Below are positions 35,109 to 43,160 of a stretch of 64,000 nucleotides of DNA, one piece after another. Both the position numbers and the translations under genes were made by a program. Within the stretch, counting starts at the first letter, position 1. Each line of letters opens with the position of its first letter. The notes beneath the pieces were generated by a model. The model saw only the letters and a program-made list of their open reading frames with translations, ran no database searches and was not told the DNA's origin. Origin of the DNA: Nocardioides daedukensis (GTDB lineage Bacteria; Actinomycetota; Actinomycetes; Propionibacteriales; Nocardioidaceae); the NCBI RefSeq assembly GCF_013408415.1, contig NZ_JACCAA010000001.1, positions 1,612,001 through 1,676,000 of the forward strand. The letters run 5' to 3'.

Positions 35109-36431
35109 ATGATGGCCACGAGCAGCATCAGCGGCTTGGCGAGCGGTCTCGACACCGCCGGCATCATCGACCAGCTCATGCAGCTGGAGGCGATCAGCCA
35201 GAGAAAGCTGGTCAACCGCCTCAACTCCGAGCAGAGCGCGCTCACCAGCCTGCAGTCGCTCAATGGCACCACGGCAAGCCTGGCCACCAAGGCCGCGGCA
35301 CTGAAGGACCCCAGCAACTGGGCACCGCTCAAGGCCAAGAGCTCGGAGAGCTCGATCACCGTCAGCGCAGGCTCAGGCGCCCAGCAGAGCGCCTTCTCCT
35401 TGACGGTCGACCAGGTCGCCACCCGCCACCGGATGCAGTCCACCGCAGCTGGCGCGCTCGATGGCGTCGTGGTCACCGGCGGTACGACGATCAACCTCAC
35501 CGTCGGCGGTGAGGTCCGCGAGCTCGAGACCGACGACGGCACACTCGCCGGCGTCGTCCGCGCACTCAATGCCTCCGGCACCGGCGTCACCGCCACCACC
35601 GTCAAGCTCGACGACGGCACCCACAAGCTCCTCGTCCAGAGCATCGAGACGGGAGTCGCGGAGCAGTTCACCCTGACCAACTCCGACGGCACCGACGTCT
35701 TCCCGGGCGCTGTGGTCACCGCGGCCCAGGACGCAGCGATCCGCATCGAGGGCAACACGGTCCACTCCTCGACCAACACGTTCACCGATGTGGTTCCCGG
35801 CCTGACGATCTCGGTCTCGGCCGACTCGGTCGGCAAGACCAGCCAGGTCTCGGTCGAGAACGACGGGACCGCTGCCGCTTCGTCGGTGAAGGCGTTGGTC
35901 GACCAGCTCAACTCGTTGGTCGGCACGATCAGCTCGGCATCGTCGTACAGCGCCGCGACCAAGACCAACGGACCCCTCGCCGGCATCTCGTCGGTCCGGA
36001 GCCTGGCCACGGACCTCCAGCAGTCCGTCTATCCGGCGAGCAACACCTCGATGGCACCCTTCGGTCTCCAGACCGACCGCTACGGGAAGCTGGTCTTCGA
36101 CGAGGCGAAGTTCAAGGAGGCCCTGGCCGCCGACCCGGCCGCCGTGGCAGCGGCCTTCACCGGACCGACCGGCTTCGCAGCGCGCGTGGAACACGTCGCC
36201 AAGACCGCCAGCGACAGCACCACCGGCACCCTCACCTCGGCGATCACCGGTCGCAACAGCTCGATCTCCACCCTCCAAAAGGGCATCGAGGCGTGGGACG
36301 CCCGCCTCGAGCTGCGCCGCACGTCCCTGGAACGGCAGTACACCGCGCTCGAGGTCGCTCTCTCCTCCATGAACAGTCAATCGACCTGGCTCGCCGGCCA
36401 GATCTCCACACTTCCCAGCTCGAACAGCTGA
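35109..36431 (+). CDS. fliD: flagellar filament cap protein FliD
   Basis: 440 residues. It opens SSISGLASGLDTAGIIDQLMQLEAISQRKLVNRLNSEQSALTSLQSLNGTTASLATKAAAL, the FliD N-terminal coiled coil, and ends with the matching C-terminal coil LQKGIEAWDARLELRRTSLERQYTALEVALSSMNSQSTWLAGQI. The central beta domains are Thr/Ser-rich. FliD caps the growing filament. Two adjacent ATGs (35109, 35112) follow GGGAGG. First gene of fliD-fliS-fliT-like. Confidence 0.95.
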   Translation: MMATSSISGLASGLDTAGIIDQLMQLEAISQRKLVNRLNSEQSALTSLQSLNGTTASLATKAAALKDPSNWAPLKAKSSESSITVSAGSGAQQSAFSLTVDQVATRHRMQSTAAGALDGVVVTGGTTINLTVGGEVRELETDDGTLAGVVRALNASGTGVTATTVKLDDGTHKLLVQSIETGVAEQFTLTNSDGTDVFPGAVVTAAQDAAIRIEGNTVHSSTNTFTDVVPGLTISVSADSVGKTSQVSVENDGTAAASSVKALVDQLNSLVGTISSASSYSAATKTNGPLAGISSVRSLATDLQQSVYPASNTSMAPFGLQTDRYGKLVFDEAKFKEALAADPAAVAAAFTGPTGFAARVEHVAKTASDSTTGTLTSAITGRNSSISTLQKGIEAWDARLELRRTSLERQYTALEVALSSMNSQSTWLAGQISTLPSSNS

Positions 36432-36442
36432 AGGAGCCTGCC

Positions 36443-36820
36443 ATGAACCCCAACGCCCGCAACGCCTATCTGGCGTCCTCGGTGACCACAGCCAGTCCCG
36501 CCCGGCTCCTGGTCATGCTCTGCGAGCGACTCGTGCTCGACATCGAGCGCGGTCTCCAGGCTCAGCAGGCGGCCGACTTCGCCGGCGCGCACACCCAGCT
36601 GATCCATGCCCAGGACATCCTCACCGAGCTGACGACCAGCCTGCGCCCCGACGTGTGGGAGGGAGCCGCCAGCCTGACCGCCCTCTATGACCACATGTCC
36701 CGCCAGCTGGTGCACGCCAACATCCACCGCGACGCCTCCGCAACCGAGCACTGCCTGGGCCTGGCCCGCCAGCTCTGCAACACCTGGCGCGAGGCAGCAC
36801 TCGCGGCGGTGGCCAGCTGA
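36443..36820 (+). CDS. fliS: flagellin export chaperone FliS
   Basis: 125 residues, all helical. NARNAYLASSVTTASPARLLVMLCERLVLDIERGLQAQQAADFAGAHTQLIHAQDILTELTTSL matches FliS, which binds the C-terminal helix of newly made flagellin and blocks premature assembly. Starts 11 bp after fliD, with AAGGAG ahead of the ATG. Confidence 0.94.
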   Translation: MNPNARNAYLASSVTTASPARLLVMLCERLVLDIERGLQAQQAADFAGAHTQLIHAQDILTELTTSLRPDVWEGAASLTALYDHMSRQLVHANIHRDASATEHCLGLARQLCNTWREAALAAVAS

Positions 36821-37215
36821 TGACTGCACAACACGCCCACGCGTCGGGGACCTCCCTGGCGGCCCTTGTTCAGCCTCAGCGACCGCACTCGAACCACGAC
36901 GTCTGGGCGGCTGCGCTCGATGAGCTCGAGCAGGCCGTGGAGCGGATCGTGGCGTGGCTCGCCAGCGATGATCTCTCCGACGGGATGGAGGCGATCATCC
37001 TGGCCACCAGCACCTGGTCGGTACCCGACCTGCCCGGCCAGATCCCCACTGCACTCGTCCCCCGCGCACAGTCGATCGCGGTGCGGCAGGGCGTCGTACG
37101 CCGTGAGCTCGCCGAACATGTCAGCACCAACCGGGGGCACGCACGGCTCACCCGTCAGGTCGACGCGGCCACCGCGCGGCCGGTCGCTCCGGCCTATCTG
37201 GACCTGCGGGTCTGA
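36820..37215 (+). CDS. FliT-position hypothetical protein
   Basis: 131 residues, predicted mainly helical in the middle (DVWAAALDELEQAVERIVAWLAS). It overlaps the fliS stop as ATGA. The gene after fliS usually encodes FliT, a FliD chaperone, and this protein has similar size and character, but I see no strict FliT motif. Assignment rests on position. Confidence 0.65.
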   Translation: MTAQHAHASGTSLAALVQPQRPHSNHDVWAAALDELEQAVERIVAWLASDDLSDGMEAIILATSTWSVPDLPGQIPTALVPRAQSIAVRQGVVRRELAEHVSTNRGHARLTRQVDAATARPVAPAYLDLRV

Positions 37216-37352
37216 CCGCCCCCGCCTGGGAATCCTTGGCACCGATCCCGCGCTCCCGTCCGTGAGACTTTCCTGGTTTCCGTGTCCACATTGCGGGGTC
37301 TGGGGCCTGTTCCGGGGTCTGGTTGTCAGTGATCCCTGATTGAGTTCTCGGT

Positions 37353-38996
37353 ATGAAGAACACGGCAAGCACTGCGACGTTCGGGGTCGAGGACCTCGAC
37401 GGTGCTGCGCTGTGTTCAGAGGTCTCCGGGCTCTCGCGAGACGCCCTCGCAATCGCGGCACGGCGCTACGCGGTGGCCCACCAGTGGTGCATCACCCACC
37501 CGCTCCTCGATGACGGCGACGCTGCCACGTTCGGTGACGTCAGGCTGCCGGGCCTGTCCGGATGCGACTCCCGCGTCGGCGGCGAAGGAACACCCGGTGT
37601 AGCGGTCTTCGCCGTCGAGGCCTACGCCGCCACCGCAGGCCTGTCCACCGGAACCGCGGCACAGATCCTCTCCGACGCCCTCGACCTACAGCACCGCCTG
37701 CCACGCACCTGGGCCCGAGTCGTGGCACTGGAGCTGCCGGTCTGGACCGCGGCCCAGATCGCCCGCGACACCACCCGGCTCTCCCACAACTGCGTCAACT
37801 GGATCGACCAGCAACTCGACGGGCGGGGTTACCGGCCCAAGGCCGTGGACGAGACCATCCGCCAAGCCATCGCCACCTTCCACCCCGAACTGGTCAAGAA
37901 GCCCGAGACCGGCAAGGACGACTGGGACGTGCGCGTGAACCACGACGCCGGCTACGCGCCCGGCACCTCACGACTGGACGCGATCGGGGACAGCCTCGAC
38001 CTGGAAAAATTCCACCAGCTGATCAACGACGAAGCCACCACCCTCGGTCGCCTGGGTGACCCCGACACCCACGCCCAACGCAAAGCCAAAGCACTCGGCG
38101 TCATCGCCGACCGGCACGCCACCTGCCAAGACACCCTCGACCTCACCAGCAGCGACTCGGACGCCCCGGCCGGACGACGATCGGGTCCGATGACTCCCGA
38201 GGACTGCCCGGCCGACTACACCAAGGACGCGGTCCTCGACGCGATGGCCACAGCCCGAGCCGCAAGCGAGGCAGGGGCTGGCCCTGGCGACACCAGCGGC
38301 CCCACCCTGGCCGACGTGCTCGCTGACGCACGAGCCACCGCAGAAGCCGAGTACGACGCAGCGAACGCAGCCCGCGCCGCCGCAGTCGCGGCCGGGTTCG
38401 GCGACCCGATCCACCCCACCACCGGCGAACCGGTCCCCGCGACCCGGTCCTACGTCGCCGCCAAGCTCTACCTGCACTTCACCCTCGCCGACATCATCCG
38501 CACCCTGCGCGGCGACCTCGACCCCAACACGAAGGTGGTCGACGCCGGCAGACTCCGAGCCCAGCTCCTGAGCCTGGTCCAGGACTGGCTGTCCCGGCTC
38601 GGATCGAACGCCCGGATCACGCCAGTGATCGACCTCAATCAGCACTGGGCCGTCGACCAGCACGACCCACCCGACCCGATGCGCGAACAGGTCCAACTCC
38701 GCGACCAGCACTGCGTGTTCCCCTACTGCACCATCCCCGCGACCCGCACCGACCTGGACCACATCAAGGCCTACGACCCCCACGGCCCACCAGGTCAGAC
38801 CAACCCCGACAACCTCGCCTGCCTGTGCCGAGGCCATCACCGGATGAAAACCTTCACCGGCTGGACCTACCACCGCGAACCCGACGGGTCCTACCTGTGG
38901 ACCGACCCCTATCAACAGCGATGGCGCGTCACGCCCGGACAAGGCACCACCCCACTCGATCCGCCGGACGAGCACGCCGCCAACCTGGCGGCGTGA
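37353..38996 (+). CDS. DUF222 / HNH endonuclease (13E12-repeat type)
   Basis: 547 residues. The N-terminal DUF222 domain spans roughly 15-260. The C-terminal HNH nuclease motif is intact: LRDQHCVFPYCTIPATRTDLDHIKAYDPHG...NPDNLACLCRGHHRMKT, with two zinc-type Cys and catalytic DxDH/N/H. This family is multicopy in actinobacterial genomes (REP13E12-like) and is suspected to be mobile. Here it splits fliT-like from cheB with no motility link. Its role is unknown. Confidence 0.92.
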   Translation: MKNTASTATFGVEDLDGAALCSEVSGLSRDALAIAARRYAVAHQWCITHPLLDDGDAATFGDVRLPGLSGCDSRVGGEGTPGVAVFAVEAYAATAGLSTGTAAQILSDALDLQHRLPRTWARVVALELPVWTAAQIARDTTRLSHNCVNWIDQQLDGRGYRPKAVDETIRQAIATFHPELVKKPETGKDDWDVRVNHDAGYAPGTSRLDAIGDSLDLEKFHQLINDEATTLGRLGDPDTHAQRKAKALGVIADRHATCQDTLDLTSSDSDAPAGRRSGPMTPEDCPADYTKDAVLDAMATARAASEAGAGPGDTSGPTLADVLADARATAEAEYDAANAARAAAVAAGFGDPIHPTTGEPVPATRSYVAAKLYLHFTLADIIRTLRGDLDPNTKVVDAGRLRAQLLSLVQDWLSRLGSNARITPVIDLNQHWAVDQHDPPDPMREQVQLRDQHCVFPYCTIPATRTDLDHIKAYDPHGPPGQTNPDNLACLCRGHHRMKTFTGWTYHREPDGSYLWTDPYQQRWRVTPGQGTTPLDPPDEHAANLAA

Positions 38997-39103
38997 ACCG
39001 CTCCAAGCACCCGCACCCGGCACACCAGCAGCGTGACTCGGCCCCGCGGTGCGCTCAGCATCGAGAGTGACGGGCCTCCGCAGACGCACGCCGATAGTGG
39101 AGG

Positions 39104-39158
39104 ACGTGCTCAGGTTCAGGTCACGTGCTCAGGTCACGTGCTCAGGTCACGTGCTGAG
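39104..39158. repeat. 13-bp tandem repeat at the cheB 3' end
   Basis: ACGTGCTCAGGTC occurs as two perfect copies (39123-39148) flanked by degenerate copies on both sides. It overlaps the last codons and stop of cheB. Each unit contains the palindrome CACGTG across the junction. Probably slippage-derived. Confidence 0.8.
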
Positions 39159-40244
39159 CCGGACGAGACGCCGAGCGATCTGATCAAGCGGGACCGTCTC
39201 GTGGGCCAGGCCTGCCTCGGCCACTGCGCCCGGCATCCCCCAGACCACCGAGCTCGGCTCATCCTGGACGACGATGGTCGCCCCCCGGCACGCGAGCTCG
39301 CCCGCGCCGACGAGCCCGTCCTGGCCCATCCCGGTCAAGACACAGGCGAGCACGTTGCCACCGAAGACCGAGAGCGCGGAACGGAAGAGCGCGTCGACCG
39401 CCGGGCGGCAGAAGTTCTCCGGCTCCGACTGGTCGAGGAACACGTCGACGCGCGTGGGTCCGCGGCGCAGCTTCAGGTGGAAGTCCCCCGGCGCCAGGAG
39501 CGCGAGGCCGGGTCGCCACTCGTCGCCGTCGACGGCTTCGCGCACTTCCAGGCCGGAGACCTTGTTCAACCGTTCGGCCAGCATCCGGGTGAAGATCGGT
39601 GGCATGTGCTGCACCACCGCGATCGGGACCGGGAAGTCGGAATCAAGGTCGGCAAAGATCCTGGCCAGCGCATCCGGACCGCCGGTGGAGCAGCCGATCA
39701 CGACAGCTTCGATGCCCAGGCTGGGCGCGGCCAGCTCCTGGCTGCGAGCAGCGATTCCGTGACCGGGGGCAACCGGCTCCTGACCCCGAACGTCCGGCGC
39801 CTGGATCCGGCTGGCGGGGACTGCCGCAGCGATAAGGCGTACTCCGGCAAGTGCCTTGATCCTCGGAACCAGCTGCTCGCGCACCGTCGCCACTGCCTCA
39901 CTCACCCCGCCACCGCTCGCCGACGGCTTGGTCAGGTAGTCGGCGGCTCCCAGCGACAACGCCTCGAGAGTCTGGCGCGCACCTCGCTCGGTCAACGTCG
40001 AGAACATGATCACGGCCTGGCGTGGATGCCGTTCGCGGATGATCCGCAAGGCACCCAAGCCATCCAGCTCGGGCATCTCGATGTCGAGCGTCACGACGTC
40101 GGGCAACAGCTCGTCGGTCTTGGCGATCGCATCGAGACCGTTGACGGCGACGCCGACCACCTCGATGCCGGGATCCCCGGTGAGCGCCGTGGTGACCAAC
40201 CGGCGCACCAGTGCTGAATCGTCCACCACCAGAACCCTGATCAC
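39147..40244 (-). CDS. cheB: chemotaxis methylesterase/deamidase CheB
   Basis: 365 residues from GTG 40244, reading MIRVLVVDDSALVRRLV, the canonical CheB start. The receiver domain has phospho-Asp54 in VTLDIEMPELDG; the CheB esterase domain carries Ser in IGCSTGGPDA, His in AVVQHMPP and Asp in TGMGQDGLVG. It removes methyl groups from receptors. An ATG at 40268 would add 8 residues, but the sigma-28-like -10 box lies across it, so a leaderless GTG start is preferred. Confidence 0.93.
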   Translation of the reverse strand: MIRVLVVDDSALVRRLVTTALTGDPGIEVVGVAVNGLDAIAKTDELLPDVVTLDIEMPELDGLGALRIIRERHPRQAVIMFSTLTERGARQTLEALSLGAADYLTKPSASGGGVSEAVATVREQLVPRIKALAGVRLIAAAVPASRIQAPDVRGQEPVAPGHGIAARSQELAAPSLGIEAVVIGCSTGGPDALARIFADLDSDFPVPIAVVQHMPPIFTRMLAERLNKVSGLEVREAVDGDEWRPGLALLAPGDFHLKLRRGPTRVDVFLDQSEPENFCRPAVDALFRSALSVFGGNVLACVLTGMGQDGLVGAGELACRGATIVVQDEPSSVVWGMPGAVAEAGLAHETVPLDQIARRLVRLST

Positions 40245-40251
40245 CTGGTCC

Positions 40252-40278
40252 TCATCGGCAGCGCCCACCTCACACTGA
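40252..40278 (-). promoter_or_regulatory. sigma-28-like promoter of cheB (leaderless)
   Basis: Minus strand TCAG (40278-40275), 15 bp, GCCGATGA (40259-40252). Exactly 7 nt follow before GTG 40244, where transcription and translation would both begin. Confidence 0.75.
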
Positions 40279-40296
40279 GGGGGATCTGGGAAAACC

Positions 40297-40323
40297 TCAT
40301 GATCCGCGCCCCGCGGACGATGT
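40297..40323 (+). promoter_or_regulatory. weak sigma-28-like promoter of cheR (leaderless)
   Basis: TCAT (40297-40300), 15 bp, GACGATGT (40316-40323), then 7 nt and GTG 40331. The -10 box is poorer than others (5 of 8), but spacing to the GTG equals that of cheB and fliM. Confidence 0.5.
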
Positions 40324-40330
40324 GTGGATC

Positions 40331-41215
40331 GTGCCCATCTCCAGCTCGAGCTTCGCCCAGATCGCAGCGTTGACCCGCCGCGAAACGGCGATGCTCTATG
40401 AACCCGGCAAGGAATATCTTGTCGAGGCGCGACTCCTCCCGCTCGCCCGCGCGGCGGGCTGCGCCGACGTCGACGCCTATGTCTCCCTGGTGCTCCGCGA
40501 CCCGGCCCACCAGCAGGACGCCATCGACGCGCTCACCATCAACGAGACGTCGTGGTTCCGCGACAACGCCCCCTACCAGGCCTTCACCGACACGATGTTG
40601 CCCGCGCTGCTCGCCGCACGCGCACACACCCGCCACCTGAGGATCTGGTCCGCCGCCTGCTCGAGTGGCCAGGAGGCCTACAGCCTCGCCATGCTGCTGG
40701 ACCAGCACCTGCCGAGCGGCTGGACGGCGCAGATCACCGCGACCGACATCTCCACCGCAATGCTCGAGCGAGTCCGCACCGGAAGGTACGGCATGGTCGA
40801 GATGAACCGCGGCCTGCCCGCCACCCTGCTGGTCAAGCACTTCACCCGGGTCGGCTCCGAGTGGGAGATCGCCGAGAACCTGCGCAACATGGTCGAGGTC
40901 AGGCACCTGAACCTCGCCGCGCCGTTCCCCGTCCTGCCGAGCTTCGACATCGTCTTCCTGCGCAACGTGCTGATCTACTTCGACCTCGACAGCAAGCGCG
41001 ACATCCTGTCCCGGATGCACCAGGTCACCGCCCCGGACGGCTATCTGCTGCTCGGCTCCACGGAGACCACCTTGGACATGGAGACGCACTGGGAGCGCGA
41101 GAGCGCCGGTCGGGTTCAGCTGCACCGACCCTCCGGCCACGCGCCAGCCGGCGCATCCACTTACCGTGTGGCTGCTGCACCTCGGCCACAACAGACCGTC
41201 CTGACAGGGGCCTGA
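40331..41215 (+). CDS. cheR: chemotaxis protein methyltransferase CheR
   Basis: 294 residues from GTG 40331 (GTG 40322 is an alternative). The N-terminal helical domain is followed by the SAM-binding core: TINETSWFRDNAPYQAF, LRIWSAACSSGQEAYSLAMLL, ITATDISTAMLERVRTGRYG and FDIVFLRNVLIYFD. It methylates receptor glutamates and opposes CheB, encoded divergently. Start of a run cheR-cheY-cheX-cheY-orf. Confidence 0.95.
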   Translation: MPISSSSFAQIAALTRRETAMLYEPGKEYLVEARLLPLARAAGCADVDAYVSLVLRDPAHQQDAIDALTINETSWFRDNAPYQAFTDTMLPALLAARAHTRHLRIWSAACSSGQEAYSLAMLLDQHLPSGWTAQITATDISTAMLERVRTGRYGMVEMNRGLPATLLVKHFTRVGSEWEIAENLRNMVEVRHLNLAAPFPVLPSFDIVFLRNVLIYFDLDSKRDILSRMHQVTAPDGYLLLGSTETTLDMETHWERESAGRVQLHRPSGHAPAGASTYRVAAAPRPQQTVLTGA

Positions 41216-41217
41216 GC

Positions 41218-41601
41218 ATGCATGCGCTGATCATTGACGACTCCCGCACCATGCGGATCATCCTGAACCGGATCCTCACCGGTCTCGGCTTCAGCACCGC
41301 CGAGGCCGGCAACGGCCAGGAGGCGCTCGACGCGATCGCGCATGGGCCGGTGCCCGACCTGTGCCTGATCGACTGGAACATGCCGGTGATGGACGGCTAC
41401 ACGTTCGTCACCCGCGTCCGCGCCAACGCCGAGCATCGCAACATCACCCTGATGATGGTGACCACCGAGAGCTCGCACGGGCACCTGGTCAAGGCTCTCG
41501 CGGCAGGCGCCCATGAATATGTGATCAAGCCGTTCACGGCAGAGGCGATCACCGAGAAGCTCGAGCTGCTCGGCCTGGTGCGCAACGGGGCCCTGGCATG
41601 A
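41218..41601 (+). CDS. cheY: CheY-type single-domain response regulator 1
   Basis: 127 residues: MHALIIDDSRTMRIILNRIL, phospho-Asp52 in LCLIDWNMPVMDG, Thr in MMVTTESS and Lys in YVIKPFT. It is a stand-alone receiver that carries the CheA signal to the motor. Two bases after the cheR stop; its own stop overlaps the next gene (ATGA). A second CheY lies two genes on. Confidence 0.95.
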   Translation: MHALIIDDSRTMRIILNRILTGLGFSTAEAGNGQEALDAIAHGPVPDLCLIDWNMPVMDGYTFVTRVRANAEHRNITLMMVTTESSHGHLVKALAAGAHEYVIKPFTAEAITEKLELLGLVRNGALA

Positions 41602-42155
41602 CCACCAGCACGAGCGACGGCCCAGCCATGCACCCAGTCATCCACCCGGTCATGCACCCAGCCATGCACCCAGCCATGCACCCAACCACGCACCCGGCCA
41701 TCCACGTCGCGCCCGGTGCGGGTGACGTGATGGCGATGGTCAACGAGGTCTGGTCGACGTTCGTCGACGCCGCGCCGCTGTTTCCCACCTCACCCATCGA
41801 GGCCGACCGGTCCCGGTCCGCCCAGGTGCGGGTCACCGGCGCCTGGTCGGGGATGGTCACCCTCGAGGTCTCCGAGGTCGCCGCCCGGGCGGTCACCCGG
41901 CACATGCTGGCGATGAGCGAGATCACCCCCGAGGACGTCACGGACGCGATCGGCGAGCTGGTCAACATGATCGGCGGCAATGTGAAGAGCCTGATGCCCG
42001 AGCCGAGCATCCTGTCCCTGCCAATGGTCGCGGCCGGACACATCGCGGTTCCCAGCGAAGCCACCGAGGTCACCCGCCTCGACCTGCTCTGGCACGACGA
42101 ACCCCTCATCCTGCGCATCCACTCCCTCGAGAACGACACCAGGAGCACCCCGTGA
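41598..42155 (+). CDS. CheX-like phosphatase domain protein with His-Pro repeats
   Basis: 185 residues. After a short start the protein has seven four-residue units of the form x-x-His-Pro (residues about 9-36: MHPVIHPVMHPAMHP and onward), then a CheX domain: VTLEVSEVAARAVTRHMLAMSEITPEDVTDAIGELVNMIGGNVKSLMPE, including the E..N helix of CheC/CheX phosphatases. It would dephosphorylate CheY-P, encoded on both sides. The repeats look like an added metal-binding or flexible segment. Confidence 0.85.
   Translation: MTTSTSDGPAMHPVIHPVMHPAMHPAMHPTTHPAIHVAPGAGDVMAMVNEVWSTFVDAAPLFPTSPIEADRSRSAQVRVTGAWSGMVTLEVSEVAARAVTRHMLAMSEITPEDVTDAIGELVNMIGGNVKSLMPEPSILSLPMVAAGHIAVPSEATEVTRLDLLWHDEPLILRIHSLENDTRSTP
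41622..41705 (+). repeat. 12-bp coding tandem repeat, seven copies
   Basis: The unit CCAGCCATGCAC (with variants such as CCGGTCATGCAC and CCAACCACGCAC) repeats seven times in frame. It encodes the His-Pro tetrapeptide repeat of the CheX-like protein. Confidence 0.9.
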
Positions 42156-42517
42156 AGATCCTCATCGCCGACGACAGCCGGGTGATGCGGCAGATCGTGA
42201 TCCGCACCCTGCGCCAGGCCGGCCACGGCGGGCACGAGATCGTCGAGGCCGAGAACGGCGCCGACGCATTCAGCAAGATCGCCGAGACCTCGCCCGACCT
42301 CGTCCTGTCGGACTGGAACATGCCAGAGATGAACGGCATCGACCTGCTCGCGCAGCTGCGCGCCTCGGGTTCCCCGGTCCCGTTCGGCTTCGTCACCTCG
42401 GAGGGCTCTGCCGAGATGCGCCAACGCGCCGAGTCCGGCGGCGCCCTGTTCCTGATCGCCAAGCCGTTCACGCCCGAGGCCTTCGACGAGGCCCTGCGCA
42501 GCACCGGGCTGGTCTGA
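42152..42517 (+). CDS. cheY: CheY-type single-domain response regulator 2
   Basis: 121 residues: MKILIADDSRVMRQIVIRTLRQAG, phospho-Asp54 in LVLSDWNMPEMNG, Thr in GFVTSEGS and Lys in LIAKPFTPE. It overlaps the CheX-like gene by 4 bp. With the first CheY, this gives two candidate motor-signal regulators; one may act as a phosphate sink. Confidence 0.95.
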   Translation: MKILIADDSRVMRQIVIRTLRQAGHGGHEIVEAENGADAFSKIAETSPDLVLSDWNMPEMNGIDLLAQLRASGSPVPFGFVTSEGSAEMRQRAESGGALFLIAKPFTPEAFDEALRSTGLV

Positions 42518-42996
42518 TGAGCACGCACCTGCCCGCACCAATCCAGGTCCGCGAGCTCCTCACGGAGCTGCTCGGCCGCGACGTCGAGCTCTCCCCCGGG
42601 GCACCACTGGCCCCCGGCCCGGCGACACCCGCAACGATCGCGTCGTACGTCGACGACTCGCTGCAGCTGGCCGCACTCGTCGTCTGCGACCTGCCCTTGT
42701 CGGCCCACGCCGGTGCGGCGATCGGACTGGTCCCGCCGGACCAGGCGCTCGCGGCGATCGCCGACGGCGCCCTGACCGACGCCCTGGCCGAGAACCTCTA
42801 CGAGGTGCTCAACATCGCCGCAGCGATGTTCAACGTCGACGGCGCACCGCACGTGCGCCTGCACGCCCTGGCTCCCGCCGGTGGACCGATCGATCCACAG
42901 CTGATGGCGAGGGCGCTCACCCTCGGGCGTCGCGAGGACGCAGCACTGACGATCAGCGGCTATGGCGCCGGGCGGCTCTCGATCGTCCTGGTGTGA
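42517..42996 (+). CDS. hypothetical protein, CheC/CheX/FliN-N-like
   Basis: 159 residues. No firm family. The pattern DDSLQLAALVVCDLPLSAHAGAAIGLVPPDQALAAIADGALTDALAENLYEVLNIAAAMFN resembles the alpha/beta layout of CheC/CheX and of the FliM/FliY middle domains. Last in the cheR-cheY-cheX-cheY run, its ATG overlapping the cheY stop by one base. Might be a second phosphatase or a motor adaptor; inference only. Confidence 0.7.
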   Translation: MSTHLPAPIQVRELLTELLGRDVELSPGAPLAPGPATPATIASYVDDSLQLAALVVCDLPLSAHAGAAIGLVPPDQALAAIADGALTDALAENLYEVLNIAAAMFNVDGAPHVRLHALAPAGGPIDPQLMARALTLGRREDAALTISGYGAGRLSIVLV

Positions 42997-43000
42997 CTGG

Positions 43001-43030
43001 TCCGGCATAGTCCGAACGGACTAGGCCCGG
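43001..43030. promoter_or_regulatory. large palindrome between chemotaxis run and flgB
   Basis: TAGTCCG-AA-CGGACTA (43008-43023) is perfect, and the flanks extend it to about 13 paired bases (CCGG... to ...CCGG). It could end the che operon as a hairpin or serve as an operator for the flgB operon. Confidence 0.55.
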
Positions 43031-43060
43031 TCGCCAACAGGACGGTATCGGCCGAACCTC

Positions 43061-43088
43061 CAAAGGTCCGCGACGCCGACGCCGATCA
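43061..43088 (+). promoter_or_regulatory. possible sigma-28-like promoter of flgB operon
   Basis: CAAA (43061-43064), 16 bp, GCCGATCA (43081-43088). The -10 box is good (7 of 8), but spacing is one base longer than in the other promoters. Confidence 0.45.
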
Positions 43089-43160
43089 ACACCGCGAGCA
43101 AGGGACTGCTCGCCCCCGCCGAAGGATCGGCTCTCCAACCGGATCATCCGGAGGTCGAGC

